Source: Anas platyrhynchos (lineage: Eukaryota > Chordata > Aves > Anseriformes > Anatidae). From it: a DNA stretch of 64,000 nt. The stretch lies in contig NC_092601.1 of NCBI RefSeq assembly GCF_047663525.1, forward strand, positions 18,499,501 through 18,563,500, given 5' to 3'. Made by a program: the position numbers and the translations under genes. Position 1 is the stretch's first letter. Every line of letters begins with the position of its first letter. The notes under the pieces are model-generated. The model worked only from the letters and a program-made list of their open reading frames with translations. It made no database searches and was not told the origin of the DNA. This document shows positions 39,406-51,592 of this stretch, one piece after another.

Positions 39406-39924
39406 AGCTTTATCACAGCTGCTGGGGGCTGGTTGTGTCCGCAGGGGTGGTGACAGCCCTCGGCACGCTGTTTCTAGGGGGACTGAGCTGTACCTGCTGC
39501 ACGGTACCCTCAGCTCCCGTGTGAGGGAGAGCTGCCAGCAGTAGCACAGTGTCCTTATCTCTAACTTCTGTAGGATTTGTAAGTCTTATCGATGTTTCTC
39601 TTCTAGATGAGCCTTAGAAGACATAATGGTGTTGTGGAGAGTTTAATGCATGCTTCCACCTGGAATGCTTTGAAGTTACTGAGGAGTCCTCAAGGGAAAG
39701 CATCACGCATCGGTAGAGGTGCTTCAAGAGGCTGTGACAATGGAGCTAAGCAGCATTCGGGTCCAGGCGTTCCTGGAGGCTTATGAAAACTGGAAAACTC
39801 ATTGGCAGCAATATGTAGATGCAGAAGGGTGCTACTTTAAAAAATCTCATGGATAAATTTTTTTAAAAAGTCCTACTTTCAGAACAGATCATGTATATAC
39901 ATCCTCTTAGAGTTCTGTATTTTC

Positions 39925-39930
39925 AATAAA
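39925..39930 (+). terminator. Poly(A) signal of the SNHG9-like transcript
   Basis: AATAAA about 225 bp before the TBL3 start codon on the same strand. Confidence 0.65.
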
Positions 39931-40004
39931 CATTTAACTTCTTGAATCCATAATCCAGTCTCCTTATTTGTAGTTTGTGTTGCCCAAATGGCCCAGGTGG
40001 CACC

Positions 40005-40021
40005 GGGGGGGGGGGGGGGGG
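40005..40021. repeat. Poly(G) run, 17 bp
   Basis: Uninterrupted G-run between the SNHG9-like poly(A) site and the TBL3 promoter; its length in the assembly may be unreliable. Confidence 0.85.
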
Positions 40022-40090
40022 TGGACGCTGAGCACGCTGCGGGGCCGCTCTGCCCATCCTCACCATGGCGCTCCCGGCTTCCTGTGCCCT

Positions 40091-40121
40091 CATACGTCAT
40101 CACCCCGCGCCGGAAGTGACG
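40091..40121 (+). promoter_or_regulatory. TBL3 promoter motifs: CRE-like and ETS
   Basis: TACGTCA near 40,094 is a CRE-type site and CCGGAAGTGACG at 40,110-40,121 is a classic ETS site, 35-60 bp before the start codon in a CpG island. No TATA box is seen. This is the usual layout of a housekeeping promoter. Confidence 0.6.
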
Positions 40122-40155
40122 CCACGCGGCGTGCGGCACGAAGAAGGCCGGCAGC

Positions 40156-43100
40156 ATGGCGGCGGCCGGGCCCCTGCGCTTCAAGAGCAAGTGAGCGGCG
40201 GGCGGGCGGCCGCGGGGCCTGGCGCTTAGGGCCCGGCCGCACGTCCCTCATCTCTCTCCTTTATCTCTGTCCCCTTCCAGCTACGCCGTGTCCAGGAGGA
40301 TGGAGCCCTTCTACACCGGTGGCCGCGTGCAGGTAAGGCCAGGCCGCCCCCTCCCTCTGCTGGGGCCTTGCTGCCTCCCCCCCGTGGCAGCCCCGCTCCT
40401 GCTCCCCGCTCTCCCCCCAGGTCAGCCGTGACGGCACCGCCATGTTCTGCCCCTGCGGCACCCGCCTCAACGTGATGGACGTGGAGACGGGGGCGCGGCT
40501 GCACAGCCTCGAGCAGGTGAGGCCGTGGCGGGGCCCTGGGGCGCTGCTCCGAAGGGATGGGGATGGGGCTGGGAGCCGGGAGCGTGGTGGGGTTGTGTGG
40601 GGTCTGTCCGGGCAGCTGGGGGCTGCTGGGTGTGATCCCTCTCGGTGGCAGCTGCAGGGAAGGGAGAGCACTCGAACACCGCACTGACAGCCTAACTGTG
40701 ACTGCTTTCTTTTTGTAAAGGATGACCAAGAGGATATCACTGCGTTTGCGCTTAGTCCTGATGATGAGGTATGTCTCAGATTCTTTGCTTTGTATTAAAC
40801 TCCTTTGGGCTTCCTGACAAACCTGGTGAAGACTGAAGGCTGTTCTGCTTGGGTGTATGCCGTGCTTCCAGAGATCTATATGCAGCCTCACCTCTTCTGG
40901 GCTCAACTTAGACAGGGCAACCATTGCTGTCTTATTTTTTTTTTTGGACTAAGAACAAACCCTGGGATAACAGGAATGTGTTTTAATCTATTACTGTTGG
41001 TTTTGGTATGTCAGCCTAGAAGATTTCGTGCACATATGCTAAACATCCAATGCTTATTTTATTTCCTATGGCATTGGAGGTAGTCTTGTGAATTAATTTT
41101 GAGAAGCAGAGCTTCAAGAATGTCATAATTAATATTTTTTGTGTGTGTGATCACAGAAGGAAATAGAAGTCTAATTGTTGATTTTGCTTTCTTTTGCCTT
41201 GCTTCTGTGTAGATTCTTGTAACAGGAAGCAGAGCCCTGCTGCTGAAGCAGTGGAATTGGCGAGAGAGCAAGTGCGTGCGCACGTGGAAAGCAGTGCACG
41301 TAGCACCTGTTGCTAGCATGGCCTTTGATTCTACGTCAACATTGTTAGCCTCAGGTAAGATCCTGCTTTGCTCTCCCACAACGGGAATGGTACTGAATGG
41401 TCCTTCTGCTTCTGAATAAGCTGCACCAGCTTGATGCAGTCTGAGGTAGTGATCTGAATCCAGATGAGACCCAAAAGTAGTTATGCATATATAGAAGTGA
41501 TGCAATGATGGACTAATAATAATTTTTTCAGTGTTCTAAAATGCACACAGTAAAGTGCACATAAATATCTGGGATCTGTGATTCAGTTTGGCATAGTCTT
41601 AGTGTACACCTGGGACTCTGGAGATGGAGGAGGGCAGGCATGAACTGTAATTTATTAACTGTACTTCAAGATTCTTGTCTGGGAGTAGTCAGGCTTTTCC
41701 CAGCTCTCTGGAATTGTAAGGTGCTCCTTGAAGTTGCCATGGTGTGGGTGGCTGTTACTGAGTTCGTTTTTCTTTTGCTGCCTTTGGAATCCATGACATC
41801 TTACAGTTGCTGGTATTTAAGATCTCTTGTGTCTCTGTCCTTCATTTTTATGTACCCCTCTCCTAGGTGGATGCGACAGCACCATTAAGATCTGGGATAT
41901 GATCAAACAGTACTGCACACACAACCTGAAAGGATCGTCAGGAGTTGTACAGTGAGTACATGTTTGTAGTCATTGCTGTTAGTGTGCTGCTTGGATGCTG
42001 AGACTGGTGTGAAATGTCTTGAGTTAATGAAATGTAAAAAACCTGTTTGGATTCAGGTTCTGTTTCCTCACTTTTGAAATATTTCCTGAAGGAACAGGAC
42101 TATAATTGACTTTAGCCCAGGGAGGAAATGATTTGATCAGGAAGTCTTGGGATTTAAAAGAAATATATATGCTGATGTAATTCAAGAACATATAAGATTG
42201 GCAAAGACCAGTTCTAAATTTTCCTGGTAGGTGGAAGAGGAATGAAGTTTTGCAAAGAAAGCCATAGTGCAAGTTCAGCTCAATTAATCTGTCAAATTCT
42301 TGCTGTAGAGTATAAGTTTATTGAAATACTGGACTAATGCTGAGGGCGTGCCAGACCCTGTATTCCCATCTCATTCGGGTTCATTTCCTTCTCTCCAGCC
42401 TTGTTGAGTTCCACCCCGATATCTCCCGTCTGCAACTCTTCTCCTCCTCAATGGACTACAAAATCCGGATCTGGGACCTGAATACCAGCAAATGCATCGC
42501 GGCCTTGGATGGCCACTTCAGTGCTGTCACCTCCCTGGCGTTTGCTGCAGATGGGAACACGCTCATTAGGTACGGGTCTACAGAGCCTTAGCTTTTCTCT
42601 CCTGTTTACCCTGCTCCCAACAGACTGGGTGCTTGCGTGAGGTCTGGGAAGTAGCAAAGGCTGGTGCCTTCTTTTGTTACGGGCCTCTTCAGAGAGGTGT
42701 TGAACTCCTGCAGTTCTAAATCTGAAGTCAGAGCCTGAGTTGAATGGTTTTAGCACTGAAGCTTCTATTTTAACTTGCAGTTCTGGCCGTGATAAAATCT
42801 GCATGGTGTGGAATCTGGAAACTAGAGAAAGTAAAAGAACTGTCCCTATCTACGAGGTAAAGTTGATTTTTTTTTTTATTCTTTTGAGGTCCTTTATTGT
42901 TTGTAGTCATGGTTTCAGTTCTTTTCATAGGCAGTGGAGTGTGGTGTGTGTGCTTGTTAGCACTGATGGACTGTTACTCAGCTGCCTGCTAAAATGGGGC
43001 ACCAGTCCCCTCAGCTCAGCTGATGTTTGGTCAATCCTTGCAGAGCGTGGAAGCTGCTGTCTTGTTACCTGAAAAAGGAGACTTCTCGCAGCTGGGCGTG

Positions 43101-46100
43101 AAGAAACAAGGGCTGCACTTTCTCACAGCTGGCAGCAAAGGTGAGTGTTCTGCGTGTTGCTGCTGGATTTAGAGGCTGAGGAAGGGCTGTTGCTGTTATT
43201 CTTGGGATGTGTGTTATAATTTGTGTGGCAGAAGTCTTGGCATGAACTCATGGATGCAGAGTGTTCTCCTGAGTTTATCTGGCAGTCATGGATGAGCAGG
43301 ACTGATCAGGCCTGCTGTGGAGTTTTGACTGTGCATGTTTTCAAACTGCAAAAAAGGTTTGAACTGAAGAAAAGCCTCGTAGTCCCTACGTGCCACTTCA
43401 ATTGGTCTAAAGTAGTGGCTGACAGATAATTTGTGTTTGTGTTAGGTGTCCTGAAAATCTGGGAAGTTGCCACAGCTGCTTGTGTATATACCCAGCCTGT
43501 GCCCTTTGAGCCTGTGGAGTCAAAGGAGGAGGCCAGCGAGCACAGCCTGACCCAATGCATGCTTGTGCCTGAGAGAAACGAGATTGTCACAGTGTCTGTG
43601 GAGCACAATATTGTTTTATATGATGCTCAGACTCTTCAGCTCAGGAAGCAGGTAACAACCTTCAGCATGCCCTTTCTTCTTCCTTCATCTGTATTTTAGG
43701 ATCACACCTCAGCTTCTGGTGGTAGCTTAGTCCAGGAGTTTCTCTTCTCCATCCTGTTCTTGAACTGTACCTTGGTTACAAGCCAGAAAGCCAGTTTCAC
43801 TCGGGTTGTTTGGAGAGAGGTTGCACAGAAATGCAGGCAAAAGAAAAAAAGCAGAATAGACCTAGCCAGAAATCCTGTCTGTGTTCCAGATTATATCTAA
43901 CAAGATTTTTTGCATGCAGCACTAAGTGAAAGGTAACAGGAATGCAGCTTCGCTGGGCATGGTACTGTTTGGTATGTCTCCAACCAGTTGGCTTCTCCTT
44001 GTTAAACTGTTCCTGTTCTGCTGTCCTCAGCTTGCAGGTTACAACGATGAGGTTCTGGATGTGAAGTTCCTTGGGCCTGGTGATTCTCACATCGTTGTGG
44101 CTACCAACAGCCCTCAGCTGAAAGTGTTTGAACTGGCAACATCACACTGCCAGATCCTCTATGGTCACACAGGTGCGTGGTCAGCTCTGATGTGGGTGGG
44201 TGGAAGATGTGAAGGGATTTCTTTATCCAGCTTCAGTCACAACTCTTATGTGGAGAGTGGAGTTTTGTCTGGGGCAGCATCACAATGTTTTGAGTTGTGT
44301 GGAAAAAGTATATTTATGCAGTCCTGATTTTCCAAATGCTAGTTTTCTTTTTCCAGGTTTGTCAGTTCAGTCCCTCTCACTAGCAGTGAGATCAATTAAA
44401 AATGGAGTTAAATATTTAGGTATGGGAGTGCTAGCTCTGAGTGTCATTTTGTGGCTGCAAGTGACAGACCTACACCAATGCTGTAAGCAGGCAGTCACTA
44501 ATAACGTGTGGATGTGTCTCTAAAACCTGTCCCCAAGTCAGTAAGCATTGGACTCCATACTAATTCATGCATTTCTGTTGTCTGATTTCAGTATTCCTTT
44601 GCATCCAGCTGTTTTTTCTTCCTCTGTTTAGAAACGGTTCTTGCTTTGGATGTCTTCAGAAAAGGCCTGATGTTTGTAAGCTGCTCTAAGGTGCGTAAAC
44701 CTTTTTCTTCATTGCCAGCGATCTTCATAGTGGTCCAGAAAGGGCTTTTTGTTAAGATGCAGGTCCTGAGTGCTACATCCCCAAAATGCAAGGTTCTTCC
44801 ACAATTCGTTTTTAACATTGCTCCGCTGCTCTGATGAATGCACGTTAAAGTTTAAAAACCAGTGAATAACCAGGCTTATTTATGCAGTAAATGTGTGGAA
44901 GACTGATCACTGATGTCCTCTCCCTTTACAGGACAAAAGCATTCGCCTGTGGCGGATGAACAAAGGCGGAAGGGTGGTCTGTGTGGCCCAAGGACTGGGT
45001 CACGCACATGGGGTAGGCGCTGTCTCTTGCTCAAGGTAATAAAAACTGGACAAGGATTTACCTTTGCAAACATGAGTCATGGCTACTGTGCTAATCCTCA
45101 GAGTGGATGTTTTGGTGAATGCCTGCCTCTGAGTGATGTTTGTCGTGTTTGATTCCAACTTGTCATGGTGCTCTGAGTCTGAAGGAAGAATTTTTTTTGA
45201 ACACGTTACTCTATAGGTTGTGAAGCTGGCATTTCTTTGTCAGTCTGCTTATTTGTCTTACAGAGCAGCACCTGCATAAGTTGCCAAATAAAGCTCAACT
45301 GATTTAGAGAGAAGGGTTGGAGAATGAAGGGAAATGTGTCTATGGAAGGTGTTTGCTTAACTAGTATATCTGTTTTGTCAGCTGTTCTCCTTTCTTCATC
45401 CTGCCAAACAGTCTGGAAACTCAACTTGCTTCTTCAAAGATGCAATATACCTTAGTGTATAAATGAAGAGAGCTAGCAGTGCTCTTGGCTAATGCCTGAG
45501 TTGCTGGGGTCTATCCCAGTGATGTGAGTAAAATGAAAAATGGTTTGGAAGCCATTAAAGCACTCTGTTTAGCATGACAGCAGTGTGTCTGAATGTGGGT
45601 AGATTCCAAGAGGGGAGAAGGCCCTTTTCTGGTGCAGGGGAAGCCACTGTTTTGCTTTCTCACAGTTGATCCTTTTTTCCCTTTCAGAATGAAAGAAAGC
45701 TTCGTGGTGACCAGCAGCCAGGACTGCACGATAAAGGTCTGGAATATCCCAGAATCTCTCATTTCCAAAGCAAAAGCAGCCTTGATCTCCAGTCCAGAAA
45801 CACTTCATGCACAAGTGACCGAGAGGGGTCATGACAAGGTAAAGCTCCACCTCATGTGAGAGCATATTTTTAGTACTTAAATCCTCTCCTGTTTTGTACC
45901 TGACATTTAACGTCTGTCTCACAGCAAAAGAAAAGGCTTAAACTGTATTTGTGTGACTTTTCTAGGACATAAACAGTGTGGCAGTTTCTCCCAATGACAA
46001 GCTCATTGCCACAGGCTCACAGGATCGGCTGGCCAAGCTGTGGTCTTGTTCTGATTGCTCTTTGCTGGGTGTCTTCACTGGACATAAGCGTGGAATCTGG

Positions 46101-49100
46101 TGCGTACAGTTCTCCCCCGTGGATCAGATCCTGGCCACCTCTTCGGCAGATGGAACCCTGAAGCTCTGGGGTCTTCAGGACTTCAGCTGTTTAAAGGTAA
46201 TGTGGGATTGATTAAGGCTGCCTCCAGAAAGTAGGTGTTAGTGCAGGTGAAATTTAGCAACATAACCGTGTAGAAGGAACAGCTATCAAGGTCTGGCTTT
46301 ATTCTCTAGGATATTGGATGTATGAGTTGCATGCAAAGCTCCAGGGCAAAAGGTGATCTTTTCTAGCTATTCAGTGATCAGTGTGGTTCATTGTAGGGGA
46401 AAAACATTCAGGTAGTTGAAAGAAAGTTGGCTTTGCCTGACACAGCTGTGGCCATGAATGAAAAAAAAAAAAACAAGTTTAAATTTCAGGCCCAATCTTC
46501 ATACAAGAACTATTTTTTTTCTGGCCTAATAGTGTCCCACTAAAACAGTGAGAAGGCAGTTGCTAATTCTGTCCCATGTTCTGGCACTTACTGTGTGTTA
46601 ACTTTTTGGAAGATGGCTAAATCATTTGGTCTCTGTGTTCATACCATTTACAATTGACCTTGCGCAACGAGTCCAAGCAAGCAGCTTGGTTGAAGAAATG
46701 CTATTTCTGCTAGTATTTCCTATTGGCCCTTCAATCTGCACTAAGAGGAAGTCCAAAGTGTAGAGGCTGCTTTCTGGAATTTACCTACCTGGGCTTTGGG
46801 AATAAATATTCCCTTGAAAGAAGATTCTTTGAAGGCCTGGCAACAGCTCTAACACTTTCAAGCTTCCTTTCTGTTTTCCAGACCTTTGAAGGTCATGATG
46901 CCTCTGTACTGAAAGTCATTTTTGTAAGCAGAGGAACACAGCTGCTCAGCAGGTAAGTGCTTACACCAGAACCTTAGAAAAAGATCCTGAAATTTGTCAG
47001 AAAACAAATCTCTTAGCTGGTAGCAGCAAACGTAGACATTGATGGATTAGTGACATATGCCACAGGGCAGAGCTACGGGTGAATTTCACCTTACTGCCTT
47101 TGAGGCTAGACCAGCCAGAGCCGAACAGTTACTGGTACCTGCAAAGGGTTTCTTCTCGAGCTAGTAACAGGAAAGAATGCGGTTTCTCTTGAATCACCCT
47201 TTCTTACAGAAAGGCTGACGGAGACTGGGAATACCACTAGTGAGTATGAGGAAATGTAGGTAATAGGGCTTTCCATAGTGGAGCCACCTGAGAGGGTGCT
47301 AGTAGTACTGGCAGCAGAATGGATTTCTTAAGCTCTCTCAAGATTTTTGGTTAATTCTGCTCCTGCTTGATAGGCATTGGAATGGGATGAGTTTATCCAG
47401 TATTTTGGTTGGGGCAGAGCAAGAATGGATCTATCCCGTGATTCTCTGAGCTAAGTTTGTTGTTTTTCTCTTCCAAAAGTGGTTCTGATGGTCTCTTAAA
47501 ACTCTGGACAATTAAAACAAATGAGTGTGTGAAAACACTAGATGGTCATGAAGATAAAATCTGGGGTCTTCACTCTAACAAGCAAGACGACATGGTTGTG
47601 ACAGCATCCAGTGACTCCTCCATCACGCTGTGGAAGGTACAGTGCAGAATCTCTGTTTCCCTCTCTGGGTTAGTGATCAGAATACAGTTGCAGAGATAAG
47701 GATCCCAGTGGTTTGTTTCTCGCTGTTACAACATGACACACTCTCCTTATTTTCTTCAACTTGAGATTGCATCAGTAAGGCATATCTTTTGTTTGTTTGT
47801 TGTGGTTTGGGTTGTTTTTTTGACCACACTGAATTTTCATAGCTGATTTTATAAAAGGAATAGGAGATGGGCTTTAAGTGGCCTGCCTAGACCTAGTGTT
47901 CTAAGTGGGGCTTGGAGGGCAATTGTGAGTTGCTAGATTTAATACGTAATTTATTTGACCTGGAGATCTTGCTGCAGAAACTGATCTTCTGTTTACTTGT
48001 TGGCTGCATAAAAAGTCATCTGTATTAAAGCAAGATTTGACAGTCATGTTTTGGTTTGTTATAGGATGTCACTGAAATTGAACAGGAAGAAGCACAAGCT
48101 AAACAGGAGGAACAGATTATGAAGTAAGTTGATCCTGGGCAGTAGAGGGCTGTGAAAGGCAAGTTCTGTCCAGTGAAACTGCACATCTAGAGCCATGCAG
48201 GTCTACCTACTCTGAAGTATATGTCAGTTAGCTATTTAGATGCCGTGAAGGCATGGTAATCTTCCACTTTGTGGTTTATCTTTAGTTAAAGCAAATCTTT
48301 GCTGTAATATTATCGGCTTGATAATGGATTAGTTTCATGTTTATATACTACTAAGATAAGTCACATCAAACTGCTGAAACCTGCTTTCATTTCCTTATAC
48401 TTCAGCCAGCACCGGATAGTTCAGGGAGCCCTTGATTGTGCCAAGGAAATTATCTGCACAATGAGGGCATTGAGGCATTCACCGCCAAGCGGTATTCACT
48501 TGGCATTAAACCTCTGCACACCATTATTGCCAAATCCATTATTTATTTATTTATTTTATTTATTTATCCTTATGTTTCACTCTCTTGGTCTGTTTTCCAG
48601 AGAACAAGAGCTTTCTAACCTGCTTCATGAGAAAAGATACCTCAAAGCATTGGGGTTGGCAATCTCTCTGGATCGTCCACACACAGTGTTAACAGTTGTT
48701 AAAGGTGAGTTCATGTTACGCTCTGACAGTGTTTCTTCTGCCCTCTCTGCTTTCCAGAGCATCTCTTCCAGGTAGACACAGACCGTAGTCTGAAGTTTTT
48801 ATATAGTAAAATAAAGTTAATAAAGTAAAATTGTCTGAAAGCCTCTATTTTACCCTTTTATCACTCCCATTTTCCTAAGTGAAATCACAGCTGATGACAA
48901 ATACTCTCCCTGCTCTTAGCCCATGGGTGCACTTTGGAAGGGATGAGATCACGTTGAAACTTATGGGTTTGGAACTGCCAAAAGGGATGTTATTTTCAAC
49001 AGAATCCTCAGTGTAGGAGGAAGACATGGATATTTCTCTTGAAATGATTTTCTTCCTCTCCTTAATTCATTTATTTCTTTTGCAGCCATCCTCAAGGAAA

Positions 49101-50326
49101 GTGATGGGAGAAAGCACTTGGAAGAGAACATTGCTCGGCTGAGGAAGGATCAGAAAGGTTTGTTGTGACATAGTTTAGTGTTAAAACCTTTCAGATTTGG
49201 GGCTTGTTTTCTTAACTGAAATTAAAGGGAGAAGAGTTTCCTTAGACCCAGTCTTTACAGTCTTTAACCAGTGAGCGTCCACCACCCTTGAGCAGGTGCT
49301 GCCCTGGGCCAACTCTTCTTTTGTACTAGTCATGCTCACCAGCAGCTGCTCTGAGCTTGTTTGAAGTCATCAGTCTCTGGCTTTCAGGGCCACTTGGCCT
49401 CTTTCTGCATTACCTGAGCCCATCCTGCAGCTGGGAGATGAGTGCACTGAGCCAGTGGCTGTGCCAGGATTTTGCCCCCCCATCTGATTTCCTTCAGTTA
49501 CCACTGCCCAGAAGGGGGCCACCTTCTTGTTTAAGATGTCTGATGAGAAACCGTTCTGTGTATGGGTGGAAACCATTCTATGTATGGTTGTTCTGCCCTT
49601 TCTAGGTTTGTTAGTAGTGCTGTGTGGGAGCTGAGCTTCTCTGAGACAAGAGATACTCTCTAACTCAGCATCTGCTGCACAGCCTATGTGTATAAATGTC
49701 CTCCTTCCCTAGAGGCAGTGTTAGCATTCTTGGTGACGTGGAACACGAACTCACGAAACTGCCATGAGGCTCAAGCTGTCATTGAAACCCTCCTAAAGCA
49801 TGAAGCACCAGACAGCCTTCTGCAGTACTCAGGCATTAAATCTGCTGTGGAATCCCTGCTGCCTTACACTGGTGAGTGGTGGTGTGGGGATATTTGGGCA
49901 GTGGGTGGATTAGTCCAGGTTAGAGCTGTTGGTGATGTGCTCAGTATTTCATTGTACAGTCTCAGCTGCCCTCTGCTCCTTCAAGATTTGAGCTCTGTCA
50001 GGTTTGTGCTCTTGATCCTGGTGTTATGTGAATGTTGGTGCTTCCTGGCCTCTTGTTACCAGCCTGGACAAAAAGCTTTTCACAACTTGTGTGTCTGTGA
50101 TGTCTCTTGTGTTGTGAATGATCCCTCTCTGCCTTGGTTGAAATAGATTTTGTACCCATTTCTGGTGAACTTTCCCTCTTGTGATATCAACCACTGGTTT
50201 TCTTTCTTTGCAGAGCGCCACTTTCAGAGGCTGAGCCGATTACTGCAAGCCTCCATGTTCATTGACTTCATGTGGCAAAACATGAGGCTGGCTGATACAT
50301 CACAGCAGGAAGATATGACTTTGTGA
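40156..50326 (+). CDS. TBL3: Transducin beta-like 3, UTP13 homolog of the UtpB complex
   Basis: Twenty-two exons join in frame (first 40,156-40,190, then 40,281-40,332, 40,421-40,516, 40,721-40,768, 41,213-41,354, 41,867-41,951, 42,399-42,569, 42,781-42,856, 43,044-43,140, 43,446-43,651, 44,031-44,172, 44,632-44,690, 44,932-45,035, 45,688-45,838, 45,966-46,196, 46,882-46,952, 47,480-47,636, 48,065-48,123, 48,601-48,704, 49,086-49,157, 49,713-49,871, 50,214-50,326). The protein has 809 residues (human 808). Residues about 20-641 are WD40 repeats forming two propellers, with units such as GGCDSTIKIWDM, SSMDYKIRIWDL, SGRDKICMVWNL, SSQDCTIKVWNI and SSADGTLKLWGL. Residues 642-809 are the helical Utp13 C-terminal domain. 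TBL3 works in the nucleolar SSU processome, with PWP2 and WDR3, in early 18S rRNA maturation. All introns are GT-AG. Confidence 0.96.
48537..48568. repeat. (TTTA)n microsatellite in TBL3 intron 18
   Basis: About seven TTTA/ATTT units immediately before the exon 19 acceptor, partly serving as its polypyrimidine region. Confidence 0.8.
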
Positions 50327-50415
50327 CCCTTCTCCCACCAGCTGCTGTTTCCTGAGGGGACAGTCTAAACTGCTTTCCCACCAGATATGGCAACTGGAAT
50401 ATTCCTTTATTTTAT

Positions 50416-50421
50416 AATAAA
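50416..50421 (+). terminator. Poly(A) signal of TBL3
   Basis: AATAAA 90 nt after the TBL3 stop codon. NOXO1 ends toward it about 465 bp further on. Confidence 0.85.
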
Positions 50422-50884
50422 CTTTATAATTTTTTTTAAAACAAGTCCACTATTCAGTGTCTTCAGAGCTTAATGAGAGTAAGGGTCCATTCCTCTAGGC
50501 AAGCCATGTTTTCCCTTTGTATTTTCACACCCTGAATTTTGAGGCCTGGACACTAAGATTGCTTAGTTTAGAGAAAAGACAATCTGGCTTTGAACAAGCT
50601 GCTTGTCTGTACAAGTTAAAGGCTACAAAGTTGGGAGATGCAACATGGCCAGTAGTATCATATCCCAAAGTCCTGCTAGGTTGTGTATGTAGATCAGTGT
50701 TGGCTAAGCACTGAATAGTCTCTTGGCTTGGGCAAAATGCAGCCTGGGCCAAGTCCTGTATCTCACCTGTGCCTGCTCCTACATGTGAGCACCTGCCTGG
50801 CACCTGAGTGCAACTTTAATTACCCAATAAGAAAGTCTTTAAAGTACAAAAAAGACATAGCCTTCATAGATTTTTATCTGCATT

Positions 50885-50890
50885 TTATTT
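50885..50890 (-). terminator. Poly(A) signal of NOXO1
   Basis: AATAAA on the minus strand about 700 nt after the NOXO1 stop. It implies a 3' UTR covering 50,870-51,592, which includes an A-run near 50,972. Confidence 0.6.
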
Positions 50891-51592
50891 CAGAGAAAGA
50901 AATATATGAAACTTAGAACTATAAAATATTGAACAACACAAATCCTTACACGTTGGTTACATTGCTTGTGTCAAAAAAAAAAAAAAAGCACCATACATGA
51001 GAGACTAACTAAAAGGTAGCAATCTAGACAAAAGTTCTAGGTTCTCTAACTCAGTTCTGTTCTCTCAGTTCAGAGGCTCTAGCTAATTCACGGATACATG
51101 ATAGCCAGTTCCCCACTACCCAAATTCACTTAACTATAAAGTAAAAAATACAGTTAAAAAAACAAAATTAATGGATTCAGGTAAATGACATTTACATGGC
51201 TGAATCACCCCGTCCCTACCCAATATAAATAACTAGCTATGGATTTCATGGGTTACATTCCATTTCTCTGCAGCACTGTGCTGCATAGCCATGTTGTGGG
51301 GAATAAGAAAATCATGACATTCTCAAAAACTGTGCTGCAGGATAAATACATGCCTGAGGAAGAATTACCTCAATCCAAGTTATACAGGAGCTGCTGGGAC
51401 CCCAGTGCTGTGGCACACCCTAATTAAACCACTCGATTCTGGCCCTCCTGTGCTGCAGCATGCACCAGCGGTAACCTAGCAAAGCAGTGGTCCTAGCAAT
51501 GCAGTGTCCTTGAAATGCAGTGGTCCCCAGCAGTGATGCTCCCTGTGGCTCCTGCAGGACTTGGCAAGGGTCTGCTGGGGGCCTGGGCCCTT

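Larger units (their letters stand above)
39111..39945 (+). ncRNA. SNHG9: snoRNA host transcript, SNHG9-like
   Basis: A TATA box, a good donor (GAGAG then GTGAGG, 39,130) and acceptors at TTTCTAG (ending 39,477) and TCTTCTAG (ending 39,606) define a short spliced plus-strand RNA. It ends after AATAAA at 39,925-39,930. No conserved open frame is present. Its first intron holds a complete H/ACA snoRNA ending 72 nt before the 39,477 acceptor. In human SNHG9 lies head-to-head with RPS2, before TBL3 on the same strand, and hosts SNORA78; position and structure match. Exact exon choice is inferred. Confidence 0.68.
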